In this document: in pieces, positions 32,501 through 37,224 of the stretch
Layout of the letters: the number at the start of each line of letters is the position of its first letter
Position numbering within the stretch: the first letter of the stretch is position 1
Notes under the pieces: model-generated
The model's database searches: none
What the model was told of the DNA's origin: nothing
What the model saw: only the letters and a program-made list of their open reading frames with translations
Program-made: the position numbers and the translations under genes
Assembly (NCBI GenBank): GCA_002255935.1
Contig: NKIO01000006.1
Span: 27,197 to 91,196, forward strand
Length of the DNA: 64,000 bases
Direction: 5' to 3'
Source: Comamonadaceae bacterium PBBC2
GTDB taxonomy: Bacteria > Pseudomonadota > Gammaproteobacteria > Burkholderiales > Burkholderiaceae_C

Positions 32501-33550
32501 ATCATTTCGGCAGATTTGGCTTCTGATGTGACCATCGGTGGTGCTGGCCAAGTCCTCATCACGGGAGATGTCACATCGGGCACCGTCAATCTGACCCATA
32601 TCACTGTCGACAGCTTGTCTTTCGATGACGGCTCTATTGCTGTCCCAGAAGATGCCACCTTGATCGTCAATGCTTCGCAAGTGATCAGCAGTGAAGCTAA
32701 CTTCACTGGTCCAGGTACGGTCTCTATCGTCGGCACCCATCTGGACGAGGTTTCTGCCTTGAGCAGTGTGAGCGCTACCGTCAAAAACATCACATTTGTA
32801 GAGTCAGGCTCTTTGCTGAATTCAGATGTGAGTTTTGCAGGCGTGAACGAAATTACCCTCGCCGAAGGCACCACCGAGTTCACTGCCGCCCAGGCAGCGG
32901 GCCGAGTGTTCTCTGGCTTGGGTGGCGTCACGATCCACGATGCAGCCGGTACGCAGACCTTCAATGGCACAGCGTACAGCGACACATTCTTGGGTCAGGG
33001 CAGCAACAGTGATGGGGTTGACTTTGGCAAACAAGACGGCGACGGTAATGACGTCAGTGGTTCCGACACTGTGCGTTTCTCTGGTGATGCCAGCGATATG
33101 ACTGTCACCGGCTTGACGTTTGGTGCATTGGTTGACAACGCACAAGCCGACGTTCTGGACTTCAGAAATCTGGCTTTGAACAACATTCATGCCGCTGGTT
33201 CGGTTTATGAGCAGTTGTCCATTGATGGCGAAATTTCATTGCCTACTCATCTGACAGGCTATGTGATTGGATTCAGCGATGTGACTGCAGAAGATGCTCG
33301 TGGTGTGGCCAATTTGTTCAGTTTGTTGTCAAACGCTTTGAACAAAACAGTGGACAATGGCGGCGATATGGTCTTCTTGATCGCCAACGCGGCAGGTAAC
33401 ACCAATGTCTGGCATTGGCACGATGTAAGTGCCCTTACTGGCAATGGTGACGTTCAGTCGGGCGAATTGACCAAGTTGGGCACGCTGGTCGGCGTGGATC
33501 AAACCGAGATCGCCAAGATCGAGCAAAACAACATCCACTTCATCGCTTAA
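14528..33550 (+). CDS. Giant BapA/Lap-like multi-domain surface adhesin, probable type I secretion substrate
   Basis: About 6,340 residues. Start chosen at ATG 14528 (MSNIKLVV), with GACGGA 7 nt upstream; ATG 14513 is the alternative. Residues 1-80 resemble the BapA prefix domain, followed by a hydrophobic/Gly-rich stretch (~127-153). Around 700-1,020 are tandem 78-residue repeats, and at ~1,020-1,330 Ig-like domains. From ~1,540 to the end about 45 short repeats of the form LTL.A.QA.G..I.G.GTV.V.G were counted by eye. Inserted into these are a PA14-like module (~2,334-2,457), two related F5/8C (discoidin)-like modules (~3,054-3,200 and ~4,135-4,268) and other jelly-roll-like segments. The C-terminal ~200 residues look like a type I secretion end, finishing NIHFIA. 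No ABC exporter or LapD/LapG pair is in the window. Confidence 0.85.
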   Translation: MSNIKLVVKSADGVRKTLTPQEFAQFKLLPGMKVMVLDETTGKVPAKLQAKRTAQDLTLNVDGETIKLSGFYDAQQVDFLPQGEAANGVSLSSSAPAPAGAGEALVWSSVAGVDASVVTGTASTGMGGNWLYAALGGLAAMGAGGGGGGGSKTIPSVPGTAIDGYLVGAKVYLINGTSKIDTGVVTDANGKFSIQNPNNYTVQIEGGTNSDTGLPNTMVLKAPGSATGAFVVTPLTTLIQAYLEKSPAGTTTAQAEAAVQKALGIPADVDLLTYDPLASTNTTLAVQVQKLAVSVVSVISLAEGQANDVINNIVANIISGNFNANAPLDLSDAADLTAVLSGVTTVSAAEVTAVVSAIQSATSLSEISTSQAAASVPFAVEVQLVNGKAVAVNFKGGVGDTITVSVDKDGTATFSRGGVDATTKVAKFFTTVEQTFNDMDGSANVSLKINADKGIKLVFNLVDTGAVDHYVVDAPNADFVTFKGDIGNQLGDTVGLKITDANPGQQDFIGMTVVTKDLVGAEKLGFYFDKTAKNSDGSADNDRVTLTPLSDIDSSNGSDISVVVVRNGAANTLLAQRPAGLTQDLMSVGYASVADTATAQAYVSASETGKLIIVLGSESEWSTLATNLKNNADLQFIGFGEENLKFFVGAVGPQTDTSTAVTLASLKNTHPDVYAAIVGGTVGSTTYADKTVGGLPTLEKQIADVQAALTGGTVTATDYDTLVKVSNAMAKLNGSDTGSVSKSISDAIGTAPSGWSTDTGTWTSQGTGLNGQVAGLINGAVTYLKGQVTSLDSKIHGAGTITATDYDTLVEISNALAKLNGIGDGSVAKSISDELGTWPTYDADTNTFGTDGSGVYQAVADKLDASIAKLQAVMNGGDISASEYATILDISNALEVLNGTGDGSVAKSISDELGTWPTYDADTNTFGTDGSGVYQAVADKLDASIAKLQAVLNGGDISASEYATILDISNALEVLNGTGDGSVAKSISDAIGHPSTEGNPAPEGSLWADIETAIANATADHTAPMAPIVSLLHDTGANNADGITSDGRLKITGLESGATVQYSTTNEDDSWVVVQSVFAPDLTDGSTVYVRQLDAAGNISDVTQFNVDLDATGPAIVSVSSSMEDDGYKAGTILPITVQFDEVVYVTGTPVLNLGGVDRAVSYYSGSGSDTLVFNYLVRYPDNAETLSASSLTVVGASIRDVAGNAADLSIDGDALAGIWIDTTAPDAPSVDDISRDNLFSTGVDGANMTITGHGEAGATITLVRTNTTALVNDQGVWTMTVNNAQSQFGLGTEDLVFTQTDAAGNLSLSATQEVTVVTGITGSASYLLSNSVKRTLANMDDIHVTGDTSLLNATSLIARSNGTIRFDNIKARYDQAADLPQDMEGVVIDKVTITGLDFDRQTVLVDLSTLDASTQIDYLGGTADEIIMVSASASNGNQRLLHIEGGAGGDTVRIIESASGTASTITGEVTAADGGDALILVGNIDISQAVVSGFESLILLTGSPSKVTLTAEQLSQFTSGISGSGSGSDQSVVQVLAEDSATTVDLIGSVIEDVASFQMGENITLKMSARYSDGVTFTQEQDAVGVTVVLVDFLDADLDLSASNVNFNLSGLSSGIHVNGDGVLSDGDHVITLPAVSEGQTLSLSANHLVGDASLSLSGTGELLVYGDFTHEGTADLTGITVHINFDEPVSEGSSEVNAGIEIGEVSIVIANADQINATEITGAGRLEIQEVKVNAEGQIADSNSGQALDLESLGNDLYVLVDINSSDAVLNDLNDTAHVDEYALAEGVSLTVREQSMTGKYISGDESNTLTIEDLGNCTDLNVDSAVNVVADVHNSIDMSYLDSAAQIDAYHLVSGPVLTQSTQDLNAAMGIPGDVQYACNDFTASRFDLSEHAGETVNLLLKGQDDHNVLFFLFSANGDLKGADANSGTDGYRAGLFNVTIEDGDYIQASWVSEFWDCASPSDFVDDQLTLGIQDATDTQIIVTEVLPPLSDTVIDGNALDAQLDYLPGNVRGVSGDREFVYSHIDLNDYVGQTVNLLSQGRDGLNVVLVLKNAAGEVLGADNGSAGQFTQGQFETGLLNVTVNVGDYIELTYDAELNGCCGSDYHFNAPLMLGVQDTETGHIARIDVPWHFSEVPTLTAKAGQISNHIVDGAGDLVITHVAVNLAGQLADDQLSDGGDYASISLTQVSLNGHVAIRIDSTNSAESVLNDSTDLAPVDEIQIIGSNTLYADAGTLDGKLVTGNTAHVVVSGDANADLNNVDTGSLDMTAAQGVITFSNVESAQTVIMREDQADARTIRVEAGGRLQIEDWTVTTDLSEVTRDVDGSGLGITNAYGTTYVKHGETTVLNYYNGNMGTGLYENVMVHFDGSIEITELTSTSTVTLYGSSDDGLAVFIDGQEVIMDWTGHGNERWNSTGVFEMSPGPHNIEIWYFQGDGGHNLGLFYQVADGDIKSFTQGNSSPQDGFDNTYSVFSGQYDVFSFNPGLINIEEVQPWLHPEIFSTTASAEVIGHITSDSLPEGEDVLDMMDETLSPNLTGFSIDQNLTLTLKAEQATGLKITGEDATGDLDVGGSVVINNLDGTDSDEDGQADAVYDFSSIHAGEAGSVLVNITTSETLNAQTNLGEAQVNVAESVTLTVTAGQASGVGFSGLGALVLTQMDAEANLQSVDNENLSVIVQVAADESLDAKTFTNLGPVTAYEILDETVETDSQYTNADGWFVQRVDFGSDTIGHSVNISLDSEKNLHSYLSLRNIAGELVREVLFDDYQYDPEFTDVEIQEGDYLEFGYFSKHGNSQDSLNLTVTDATDPSTVYIETTEYVLGQTGSLTLLSDQVSGKDVTGFGVLTIEQFQANTDLSKIDSDLDPWEVWGSGVTVIAKIDAEADVVFDSENRTAWIVDRFEVAGSLTLDASQAWATVIDGSGSVLVTHLEEEAGTDLSWITTAEVQARVSGDVTFTGQLGSASVLVDGGATLTLDDARADGVTMSGEGSVTVVVLGDDGEGHLNADLSQIAVTGPLTLHLSSTVNLAQDSANLEGVNNIVMGVVKDLDRAHAMSLQGISVSLADDTIENQESESIAQLLDGNDSTKFYTDTSQNAAFVIDMGAEKVVHALSLTTADDHAERDPAHVTVLGSNDGETFVEIASFDTALPEERQTESGTFAFDNSTGYRYYKFVFNETNATLTQEIGAGTQIADIHLFTQPSTLTISASDADLLNITEIAEGSVVIVTGDADADLLSIDVTTLDLHLATGDLNYAHEIGEGKNLRLTLAQALADQADFSGTGTLVVMDDAITSDTDLTGIAGSVHLSFQSGTETTSVISVDAGHTLTLTAAQASGQHISGEGTVIITGHPTADVDLSFISADIDLSGLTGYEIVEGALTFDGHAITLPALVADQSITLDADQLTGQLTLNGEAGTLLIKGDLAEAQVIDLTHVSSDVTVSTTDPVFDGETPISDGVGINVPNEAVLILKPVHANGQTITGDGTVSVSGDVSEGATVDLRDISATLNFSDDGADAQSSIQVGVDATLKLWATQADGQIIAGDPAAVQNVSETVTFEDVVIDNPDGQPVLNGFHGFNWNIPVDQDGGTVLNVLNGDTYDVSGSGYEMAAQDAGSVVAYNNYAMQPITITRTDGGDFNFVGVQLTAAWMDLTVTLTGYNNGVLVGTREVTLTTATETTLDFDWGDIDQLVISSDTDADNRHIVIDDFRYTTSVTGSGSVEIFGLEEAPHANFATITDTIVSIHVGDNAQVVFDGDLGDSARHQVLLGDSATLTLTASQADSRTISGDDTNNITVTSLADDTNLDGLSSDATVVAQIDAVIDVSSNGHLGRVDTFEFVEALEPPSLTLSASQAVANVLHISGDGTTVIIGDVTVDNAVMDLTHIATTLSFADNDDAEPSIALADGVTLKVNAQQADGRVIFNADAASSTVEIYALENKSDANFSGIYTAAKIYVSADASSFTFNGQLGDPDNHAVYLGANADVTLSATEASGRVMEGDDTNQLTVTSVDGNTNLDDVSTALTLTAGIFGTTNLVTNSHLAHVDVYSLLQSGEPAELTLSASQIDGRTVDGLGSLIVKGLVANDQQKLSTDLSNVSVGIDVTAEVLGNSDLTADSATLTKIDAITIVKAALDLSGATVTAVPLEMEDTADHGEVALNVLDHDVGTKYFSGTGTGAGLVIEMSTATVVNALSITTANDEFGRNPSTFTVKGSVDGIQWVTIVADQAVELADAPYVQSDIYSFSNATAYLYYEVTFPTTVGADSTQLSELNLYAPGTPSLTINVDDASGKEITGDATVVVVGSTSSSVDLSLVSATTLDIHAADIAGDLTLPQSIAQDHTWILNAGQADGRDIDGLGSLQVNGIQTNTDLSGVVLPVQGGTNVTDFTGAFAASTWTYDEQHFTFSDTDTDGVTDTLVLTSSFDPHMNENNGGYPAAIINSAAVPANGELSIDFSFASSLLTNGYDVVGLYFNGGDNQLTLQLNNDVVVNLVGNHAHWEMAGYVFDVTNWLVDGDNVTGTVVFHAVTGQSVQLFAFSSQIDSAITYTNFAFTPTAQSTPGLANLVGVINEHSDFADASNVFDIVGHSNLENMTAYVIDGGYTLKLNSAQANGLTVTAGEGVTEAEVMVADDVATGASVSLTNITSAVSINFGIDDGVGIDVGTGGTLTLRTDQADQQSISGNGTVAIDGDIAAEITVDLRNVTTEVTFQTTDNSNSIQVNGTLKVNAEAISTAVVTGEGTVEVYGLDLNSTVDLSSVGSEDPDNLTVTAMITDHTDLSEEAAAHFATVDSYVVSDGVTLTLNAAEANGATVTDALDSAGELYVVGLVSGAIGDGGTDLTNVTVTGTITVEVTGESNISENTSLLVVDTFHVADGGVLTLTAEQADGNTVVANGVDRTGAVVITGIEGKPDAHLDGIDSPDITLAVSANLDPLSFTGELGDAKVSIGENTSLTLSAGQADGRVVLGTGSLVVDALQTGTNLSNVEMAIASLTGRITEASDLTDGVFDITSAADLDQVTAYAIDGAYTLKVGSAVASGLTVYQTDQSSGGAVFVSDDVAAEATIDLTSIESSVTVTFGADDEAGIDVGTDGLLIMRADQATAQTVTGAGAMRVVGNLVETVDLSKAAVGAVQFDLDNNSELDTGITVAAGQTLKIGGNQLGATTVTVEGNLDVYLGTADADFDLDALVTATGEGLVTVHVTSNLDLSGNTHFTEITHFVVDAEVTLTLDPALANDAYVSGEGTVHVTDLGADADALTVNLADLTASSVTATFAANTGEFTGDLGTAVVTVTAGAVMTLSADKANGHTINGAVAESIADVIHDGGSIVITGLDATPVDLSLITAGAGVAGEPGMPAGTFTTTVISSVTIDPTTDLGTLAISIDDGMTFGLTADQADLRAISGVGTAEIHGDITGDNAVVDLTHIEATLSFLDEAEETATVEVGAENTLVLNASQASGQLITGTGTVRIADDVTVGIVNLKTISANLDFTDNGLDVADGATLQLTAAQASAKTITGAGTVEIVGLAADTDLSNVGAAIAVADLTGVLAEQQWSVEGVGGAVAFTQTTLTLSSTNDQPQAVITPGAGTYQFHYDFSSDAYTNVYVMVNGNYGSRTVLNSGGAISGDVELVLNDGDSVTFVVFTGGTAELSVSSMLFTPSGGGDAHVSVSVTDSVDVSGNTMLDSVDQYTVTDQTTLTLNASEASGRTIDGPGTAVIVGNVSSGTVDLTGVSANLEFFEGDITVSDNAILKVTVNQLGSTLVSGDGTLEIVGDLADATTMDLQADTVADIGFGDEGIDITGATLKMTATQIQGQDIHGAGTLVVGGNVPGNRWTMDLTTVSTDTAIDFADSSDDAFGITIGANSVLAINAAHLSGKFVSGPGTIQIYGTLTDAIDLSHVDTAVSIDLTQLDALDSLPDLPGLASGQELVLTTSQAAGLTIDQPDATVRITNVSDALDGDGNLNVDLSHITADTVTLDVDVPSWDTPVTVTGELGSTQVTVEGYAQLIISADLASDVTIGGAGQVLITGDVTSGTVNLTHITVDSLSFDDGSIAVPEDATLIVNASQVISSEANFTGPGTVSIVGTHLDEVSALSSVSATVKNITFVESGSLLNSDVSFAGVNEITLAEGTTEFTAAQAAGRVFSGLGGVTIHDAAGTQTFNGTAYSDTFLGQGSNSDGVDFGKQDGDGNDVSGSDTVRFSGDASDMTVTGLTFGALVDNAQADVLDFRNLALNNIHAAGSVYEQLSIDGEISLPTHLTGYVIGFSDVTAEDARGVANLFSLLSNALNKTVDNGGDMVFLIANAAGNTNVWHWHDVSALTGNGDVQSGELTKLGTLVGVDQTEIAKIEQNNIHFIA
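16994..17461 (+). repeat. Near-perfect 234-bp tandem repeat inside the adhesin gene
   Basis: Copy 1 (16994-17227) and copy 2 (17228-17461) differ at one position by eye: an ATG/CTG codon change near 17147/17381. A third, truncated copy begins at 17462. Diverged relatives lie just upstream (about 16,660-16,990). Each unit encodes 78 residues starting GDGSVAKSISDELG. The period is a multiple of three, so gain or loss of a copy keeps the frame. Confidence 0.95.
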
Positions 33551-33564
33551 TCCTCCAACCCCGC

Positions 33565-33603
33565 GCAAGGAATCGTGAACTTGTTTCACGCTTCCTTGCT
33601 TTT
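33565..33603 (+). terminator. Rho-independent terminator after the giant adhesin gene
   Basis: An 8-bp arm GCAAGGAA/TTCCTTGC is continued by CGTGAA/TTCACG across one mismatch, with a five-base loop and then TTTT. It lies 15 bp after the adhesin stop, so the following regulator genes probably have their own promoter or depend on read-through. Confidence 0.85.
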
Positions 33604-33623
33604 GTCAAAGGTGTTCAAGTCAA

Positions 33624-33641
33624 GCGGTCTTCACAGACCGC
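33624..33641 (+). promoter_or_regulatory. Perfect 7-bp inverted repeat just before the response regulator start
   Basis: GCGGTCT-TCAC-AGACCGC lies 7-16 bp upstream of the candidate ATG codons. It could be a hairpin in the mRNA leader or an operator. No U-tract follows, so it is not an obvious terminator. Confidence 0.4.
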
Positions 33642-33648
33642 GCCATGA

Positions 33649-34365
33649 ATGATGGATATGTCTACTGTTCGCCAAGTGGAGTCACCCAAGGTCCTTGTGA
33701 TCGAGGATGAGTCCGACTTGCGCGAATCCATCGTGTCTTACCTGAAAATGGAAGGCATCGATGCGGATGGCGCGGGCAGCTTGCATGCTGCCGAGCTGTG
33801 GATGCTGATGCACAGCTTCGATGTGTTGGTGCTCGATGTCGGCTTGCCCGACGGCGATGCGTTGACCTGGCTGGAGGAGCGCAATGGCTTGCGCGACAAA
33901 GGCATCATCATCACCTCTGCCCGCAGCAGCACGGCCGACCGTGTGCTGGGCGCGCAAGTGGGTGCTGACACTTATTTGGTCAAGCCGGTGTTGCTGGAAG
34001 AGTTGACGGCCGTGGTGCGCAATTTGATGCGGCGCTTGCGCCCATCGGTGGGCGGTGCGTGGGTGCTCAACTCATTGACTTGGTTGTTGGCTTCGCCCGA
34101 GGGGCGCAGCGTGAAGCTGTCCCACTCAGAGCATGTGTTGCTGACGCACCTGTCGCGGGCGCCAGGCAAGACGGTGTCGCGACCCGATTTGATCGTGGCT
34201 TTGGGCCAAGACCCCGAGCATTACGACCCCCGGCGGCTGGAGATCATGGTGCGGCGTTTGCGCAGCAAGGTGGTGGACTCTTTGGGCAGCGAGCTGCCCT
34301 TGGTGACGGCGCACCGACAAGGTTACGCTTTCACGGCGCCGATCTCGATCCGCAAGGGCGATTAA
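33649..34365 (+). CDS. OmpR-family response regulator 1
   Basis: 238 residues: an N-terminal receiver followed by a winged-helix DNA-binding domain. Receiver residues are intact: acidic pair at 19-20, phospho-acceptor Asp ~63 in LDVGLPDG, switch Ser ~90, Lys ~112 in YLVKP. The C-terminal half has the OmpR-type pattern YDPRRLEIMVRRLRSK and ends HRQGYAFTAPI. ATG codons at 33649, 33652 and 33658 are all possible and none has a clear Shine-Dalgarno. It is followed by a histidine kinase and a second regulator that is very similar to it throughout. Location next to the giant adhesins suggests, but does not prove, that they are targets. Confidence 0.9.
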   Translation: MMDMSTVRQVESPKVLVIEDESDLRESIVSYLKMEGIDADGAGSLHAAELWMLMHSFDVLVLDVGLPDGDALTWLEERNGLRDKGIIITSARSSTADRVLGAQVGADTYLVKPVLLEELTAVVRNLMRRLRPSVGGAWVLNSLTWLLASPEGRSVKLSHSEHVLLTHLSRAPGKTVSRPDLIVALGQDPEHYDPRRLEIMVRRLRSKVVDSLGSELPLVTAHRQGYAFTAPISIRKGD

Positions 34366-34420
34366 GGTCCCGAAAATCCCATGAGCGGCCAGGGGCTGCG
34401 CATGGTGTATCGTTCAGCAT

Positions 34421-36454
34421 TTGCTTTTTGACCTCCGGGTCAGGGTGTTGAGCGGCTTGGGACTGATCAGATCACTGTTTTTGTTTGCTTTTTTGTGGGC
34501 CCAGGCCGCCATGGCGCTGCAGGTCCAAGAGGGTGCTGGGCCTGTGAATTTGTCAGGCAGCATCGAGGTGCTCGAAGATCCATCGGGGCAATTGACGCTG
34601 GCCCAGGTGCAATCGCCTGAATGGGCCGCACGGTTTGCAAAGCCCAAGTCGACAGGGGCGAGTCTGAACTTGGGCTTCACGGCCTCGACTTATTGGTTGC
34701 GGTTTTCTCTTTCGGAAAGCGCGGCCAGCTCGGCCAATTGGTTGCTGCAAATCAACTACCCCGCGCTCGACTTGGTGGAATACCACGCGCCCGGTGCCGA
34801 TCCGGTCATCACTGGCAGGGGGCAGCCGGTGTCTTCTAGGCCTTTGTGGCATCGGTTTTTTGTGTTTCCGCTGCAGTTGCAAACACAAGCGCAATTTCAC
34901 TACCTGCGCGTGGCCACGCAAGGCGATTTGACGGTGCCGGTTTGGGTGTCTACCGCCAAAGATTTTTTCAGCCTCAGCCAGAGCCAGTCGGCTTTGCAGT
35001 TCTTGTACTTTGGCGGCTTGCTGGTCATGTGCTTGTACAACGTGTTCGTGTATTCCTTTGTGCGCGAAAAGTTGTTCCTGGTCTACGCCGCCTATGCCAG
35101 TGCATTGGGCATGGGCATGATGGCCGGCAATGGGTTTTCCCGGTTGATCTTGTGGCCCGATTGGGTGGCCTTTGATTCGGTGGCGCAGTATTTTTTCTTT
35201 TCGGTCGCAGGCGGCATGTTGGTGATGCTGACGCGCGGCTTTGTGGCGGCCCGGCAATCGAGTGTTTTTGACTGGGCATGCCGCGCCAGTGCGGCGTTTT
35301 TTTGCGCCATTGCGGTGACTTTGCTGGCCAGTGTGTGGTGGCACTTCAACACGCTTTGGGTCAATCAGGCCTTGATGCTGTGCGGTGCGCTGGGTGTGGT
35401 GGTGATCGTGGTGGGTGTATTTTTGGCCTGGCGCAGCGGCCGCAGAGGATTGCGGTTTTTCATGGCGTCGTGGATGGTCTTGGCTTTGGGCATCTTTACC
35501 GCTTCGGCCCGCATGATGGGATGGGTGCCCACCAACGCCGTGACCGCTTATGCCTTGCAAATTTCGTCGGTCTTTGAGATGTTCTTTTTGTTTTTGGCTT
35601 TGGCCGATCAGTGGCGCTTGGACCGCAAGGTTCGGGTGCAGGCCCAAGCCAATGAGAAGGAAATCCGCGATCTGTACACCGCGACCTTGTTGATGACCAA
35701 AGAGAGCCTGGAAGAAACCGTCCAGCAGCGCACGCAGCAGCTGGAGTTGGCCTTGGCCCAAGAAAAGCAGACCTTGGCGCAGTACGTGCGGTTTGGCGCG
35801 ATGATTTCGCATGAGTTTCGCAACCCCTTGGCCATCATCAACAGCCAGCTGAGCTTGATGCACAAAGAGCATGAGCGCGGGCAGTTGCAGTTGGAACAGC
35901 GCTTGTCGATATTGGGCAGTGCCACCCGTCGCTTGAGCAGCATGTTTGACAAGTGGCTGCAATCAGACAAGGTCCATCAAACCTTGGAGGACATTGCACC
36001 CCATCGGGTGCCCCTGCCGCAATGGCTGAAAAACTTTGTCCATTCCAATGCCCACAGCTTTGGGGGCATGCCCATGACGCTCAAGCTTCATCCTGCTGCG
36101 GCATTTGCGGTCATGGATGAGTATTTGCTGGAAATCGTCCTGAGCAACTTGATCGACAACGCACGCAAGTACGCGGGTCAAAATGCACGCGTCATCCTCG
36201 AGACCCGAACAAAGCCTGGGTGTGTGGGCATTGCGGTCACTGACAACGGTCCGGGCATTGCCCAGGAGCATCAAGCCAAAGTGTTCGACGAGTATTTCCG
36301 GGTGTCGCCGCAAAGTGGTGTTCATGGCATGGGCCTGGGCTTGTCGATTGTCAGACGCATCGCCGAAGCACACGGCGGAGACCTTGAGCTGCAAAGTGAA
36401 CTGGGACAAGGCTGCAGCTTTTGCCTTTGGCTGCCTGAGAGAAACGCATCATGA
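34421..36454 (+). CDS. Membrane histidine kinase with 7TMR-DISM sensor
   Basis: 677 residues if read from TTG 34421; GTG 34445 gives a cleaner signal peptide (LIRSLFLFAFLWAQAAMA). There is no in-frame ATG between the upstream stop and that region. Order: signal peptide, extracytoplasmic beta-domain (~residues 35-180, DISMED2-like), seven predicted hydrophobic helices (~190-400), a Gln-rich coiled linker, HisKA with SHEFRNPLAIINSQL (phospho-His ~464), then HATPase_c with NLIDNARKYA, VTDNGPGI and GMGLGLSIV. Such DISM sensors are thought to detect carbohydrates or other small ligands outside the cell. Its stop overlaps the next gene in an ATGA, so the two are translationally coupled. Confidence 0.9.
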   Translation: MLFDLRVRVLSGLGLIRSLFLFAFLWAQAAMALQVQEGAGPVNLSGSIEVLEDPSGQLTLAQVQSPEWAARFAKPKSTGASLNLGFTASTYWLRFSLSESAASSANWLLQINYPALDLVEYHAPGADPVITGRGQPVSSRPLWHRFFVFPLQLQTQAQFHYLRVATQGDLTVPVWVSTAKDFFSLSQSQSALQFLYFGGLLVMCLYNVFVYSFVREKLFLVYAAYASALGMGMMAGNGFSRLILWPDWVAFDSVAQYFFFSVAGGMLVMLTRGFVAARQSSVFDWACRASAAFFCAIAVTLLASVWWHFNTLWVNQALMLCGALGVVVIVVGVFLAWRSGRRGLRFFMASWMVLALGIFTASARMMGWVPTNAVTAYALQISSVFEMFFLFLALADQWRLDRKVRVQAQANEKEIRDLYTATLLMTKESLEETVQQRTQQLELALAQEKQTLAQYVRFGAMISHEFRNPLAIINSQLSLMHKEHERGQLQLEQRLSILGSATRRLSSMFDKWLQSDKVHQTLEDIAPHRVPLPQWLKNFVHSNAHSFGGMPMTLKLHPAAAFAVMDEYLLEIVLSNLIDNARKYAGQNARVILETRTKPGCVGIAVTDNGPGIAQEHQAKVFDEYFRVSPQSGVHGMGLGLSIVRRIAEAHGGDLELQSELGQGCSFCLWLPERNAS

Positions 36455-37173
36455 AAAGTACACCCGCTCATTTGGCGGCTCACATTCTGGTGATCGAAGA
36501 CGAGCCCGACTTGCTGGCCGCGATGGTTCGCTATTTGCAGCTGGACGGTTACGTGGCCTTTGCCGCAGCCTCCTTGCAAGCGGCTGAGCATTGGTTGACG
36601 CAGCATGACATGGACATCATCGTTTTGGATTTGGGCTTGCCCGATGGGGACGGCTTGAACTGGTTGAGCACGCGGCCGGGTTTGCGCGAAAAGGGCGTGA
36701 TCATGACCACTGCGCGGGGCGAGGGTTCGTCGCGCGTGTCGGGCGTGCGTGCGGGGGCCGACGTGTATTTGGTCAAGCCTGTCCAGCTTGAAGAGTTGTC
36801 GGCCCTGGTGCGCAATCTCTTGCACCGTTTGAACCGCTTGGACCAACCCAGTTGGACGCTCGATGCGCAGTCATGGAATTTGCTGTCACCGCAAGGGCAG
36901 GCGGTCAAGTTGACGCATTCAGAGCAGGTCTTGCTCATCGAGTTGGCACGATCGCCGGGCGCTTCTGTGGCCCGCGAAGTGTTGGTCACGGCCTTGGGCC
37001 AGAACCCCGAAATTTACGACCCGCGCCGCATGGAGATCATGGTGCGCCGCTTGCGCAACAAGGCCAAGGAGACCTTGGGCTATGAGCTGCCCTTGGAGAC
37101 GGCTCACCGCAAAGGCTATGCCTTCACGGCCCCGATCGCATTGAAGGCCAGCAAAGCCAGCAAAGGGAAATGA
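36451..37173 (+). CDS. OmpR-family response regulator 2
   Basis: 240 residues, receiver plus winged helix. Key residues are present: EDE at ~16-18, Asp ~60 in LDLGLPDG, Thr ~86-87, Lys ~109 in YLVKP. The ATG overlaps the kinase stop (ATGA). The protein parallels regulator 1 through both domains; shared blocks include HSE.VLL, ALGQ.PE.YDPRR and GYAFTAPI, so the pair arose by duplication. The tail adds a Lys/Ala/Ser-rich extension (KASKASKGK). One kinase flanked by two near-paralogous regulators suggests branched signalling. Confidence 0.9.
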   Translation: MKSTPAHLAAHILVIEDEPDLLAAMVRYLQLDGYVAFAAASLQAAEHWLTQHDMDIIVLDLGLPDGDGLNWLSTRPGLREKGVIMTTARGEGSSRVSGVRAGADVYLVKPVQLEELSALVRNLLHRLNRLDQPSWTLDAQSWNLLSPQGQAVKLTHSEQVLLIELARSPGASVAREVLVTALGQNPEIYDPRRMEIMVRRLRNKAKETLGYELPLETAHRKGYAFTAPIALKASKASKGK

Positions 37174-37202
37174 AAAAGCCGCGCACCTTGCGGTGGGCGG
37201 CT
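37173..37202 (-). terminator. metK: Rho-independent terminator for metK (convergent junction)
   Basis: Arms AGCCGCGCACC and GGTGGGCGGCT pair over 11 bp with one mismatch around a TTGC loop. On the minus strand the hairpin is followed by five T residues, so it best serves metK. It may also slow plus-strand transcription from the regulator operon, whose stop is at its edge. Confidence 0.8.
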
Positions 37203-37224
37203 GATCCCTGATGGGCGATGTGGC

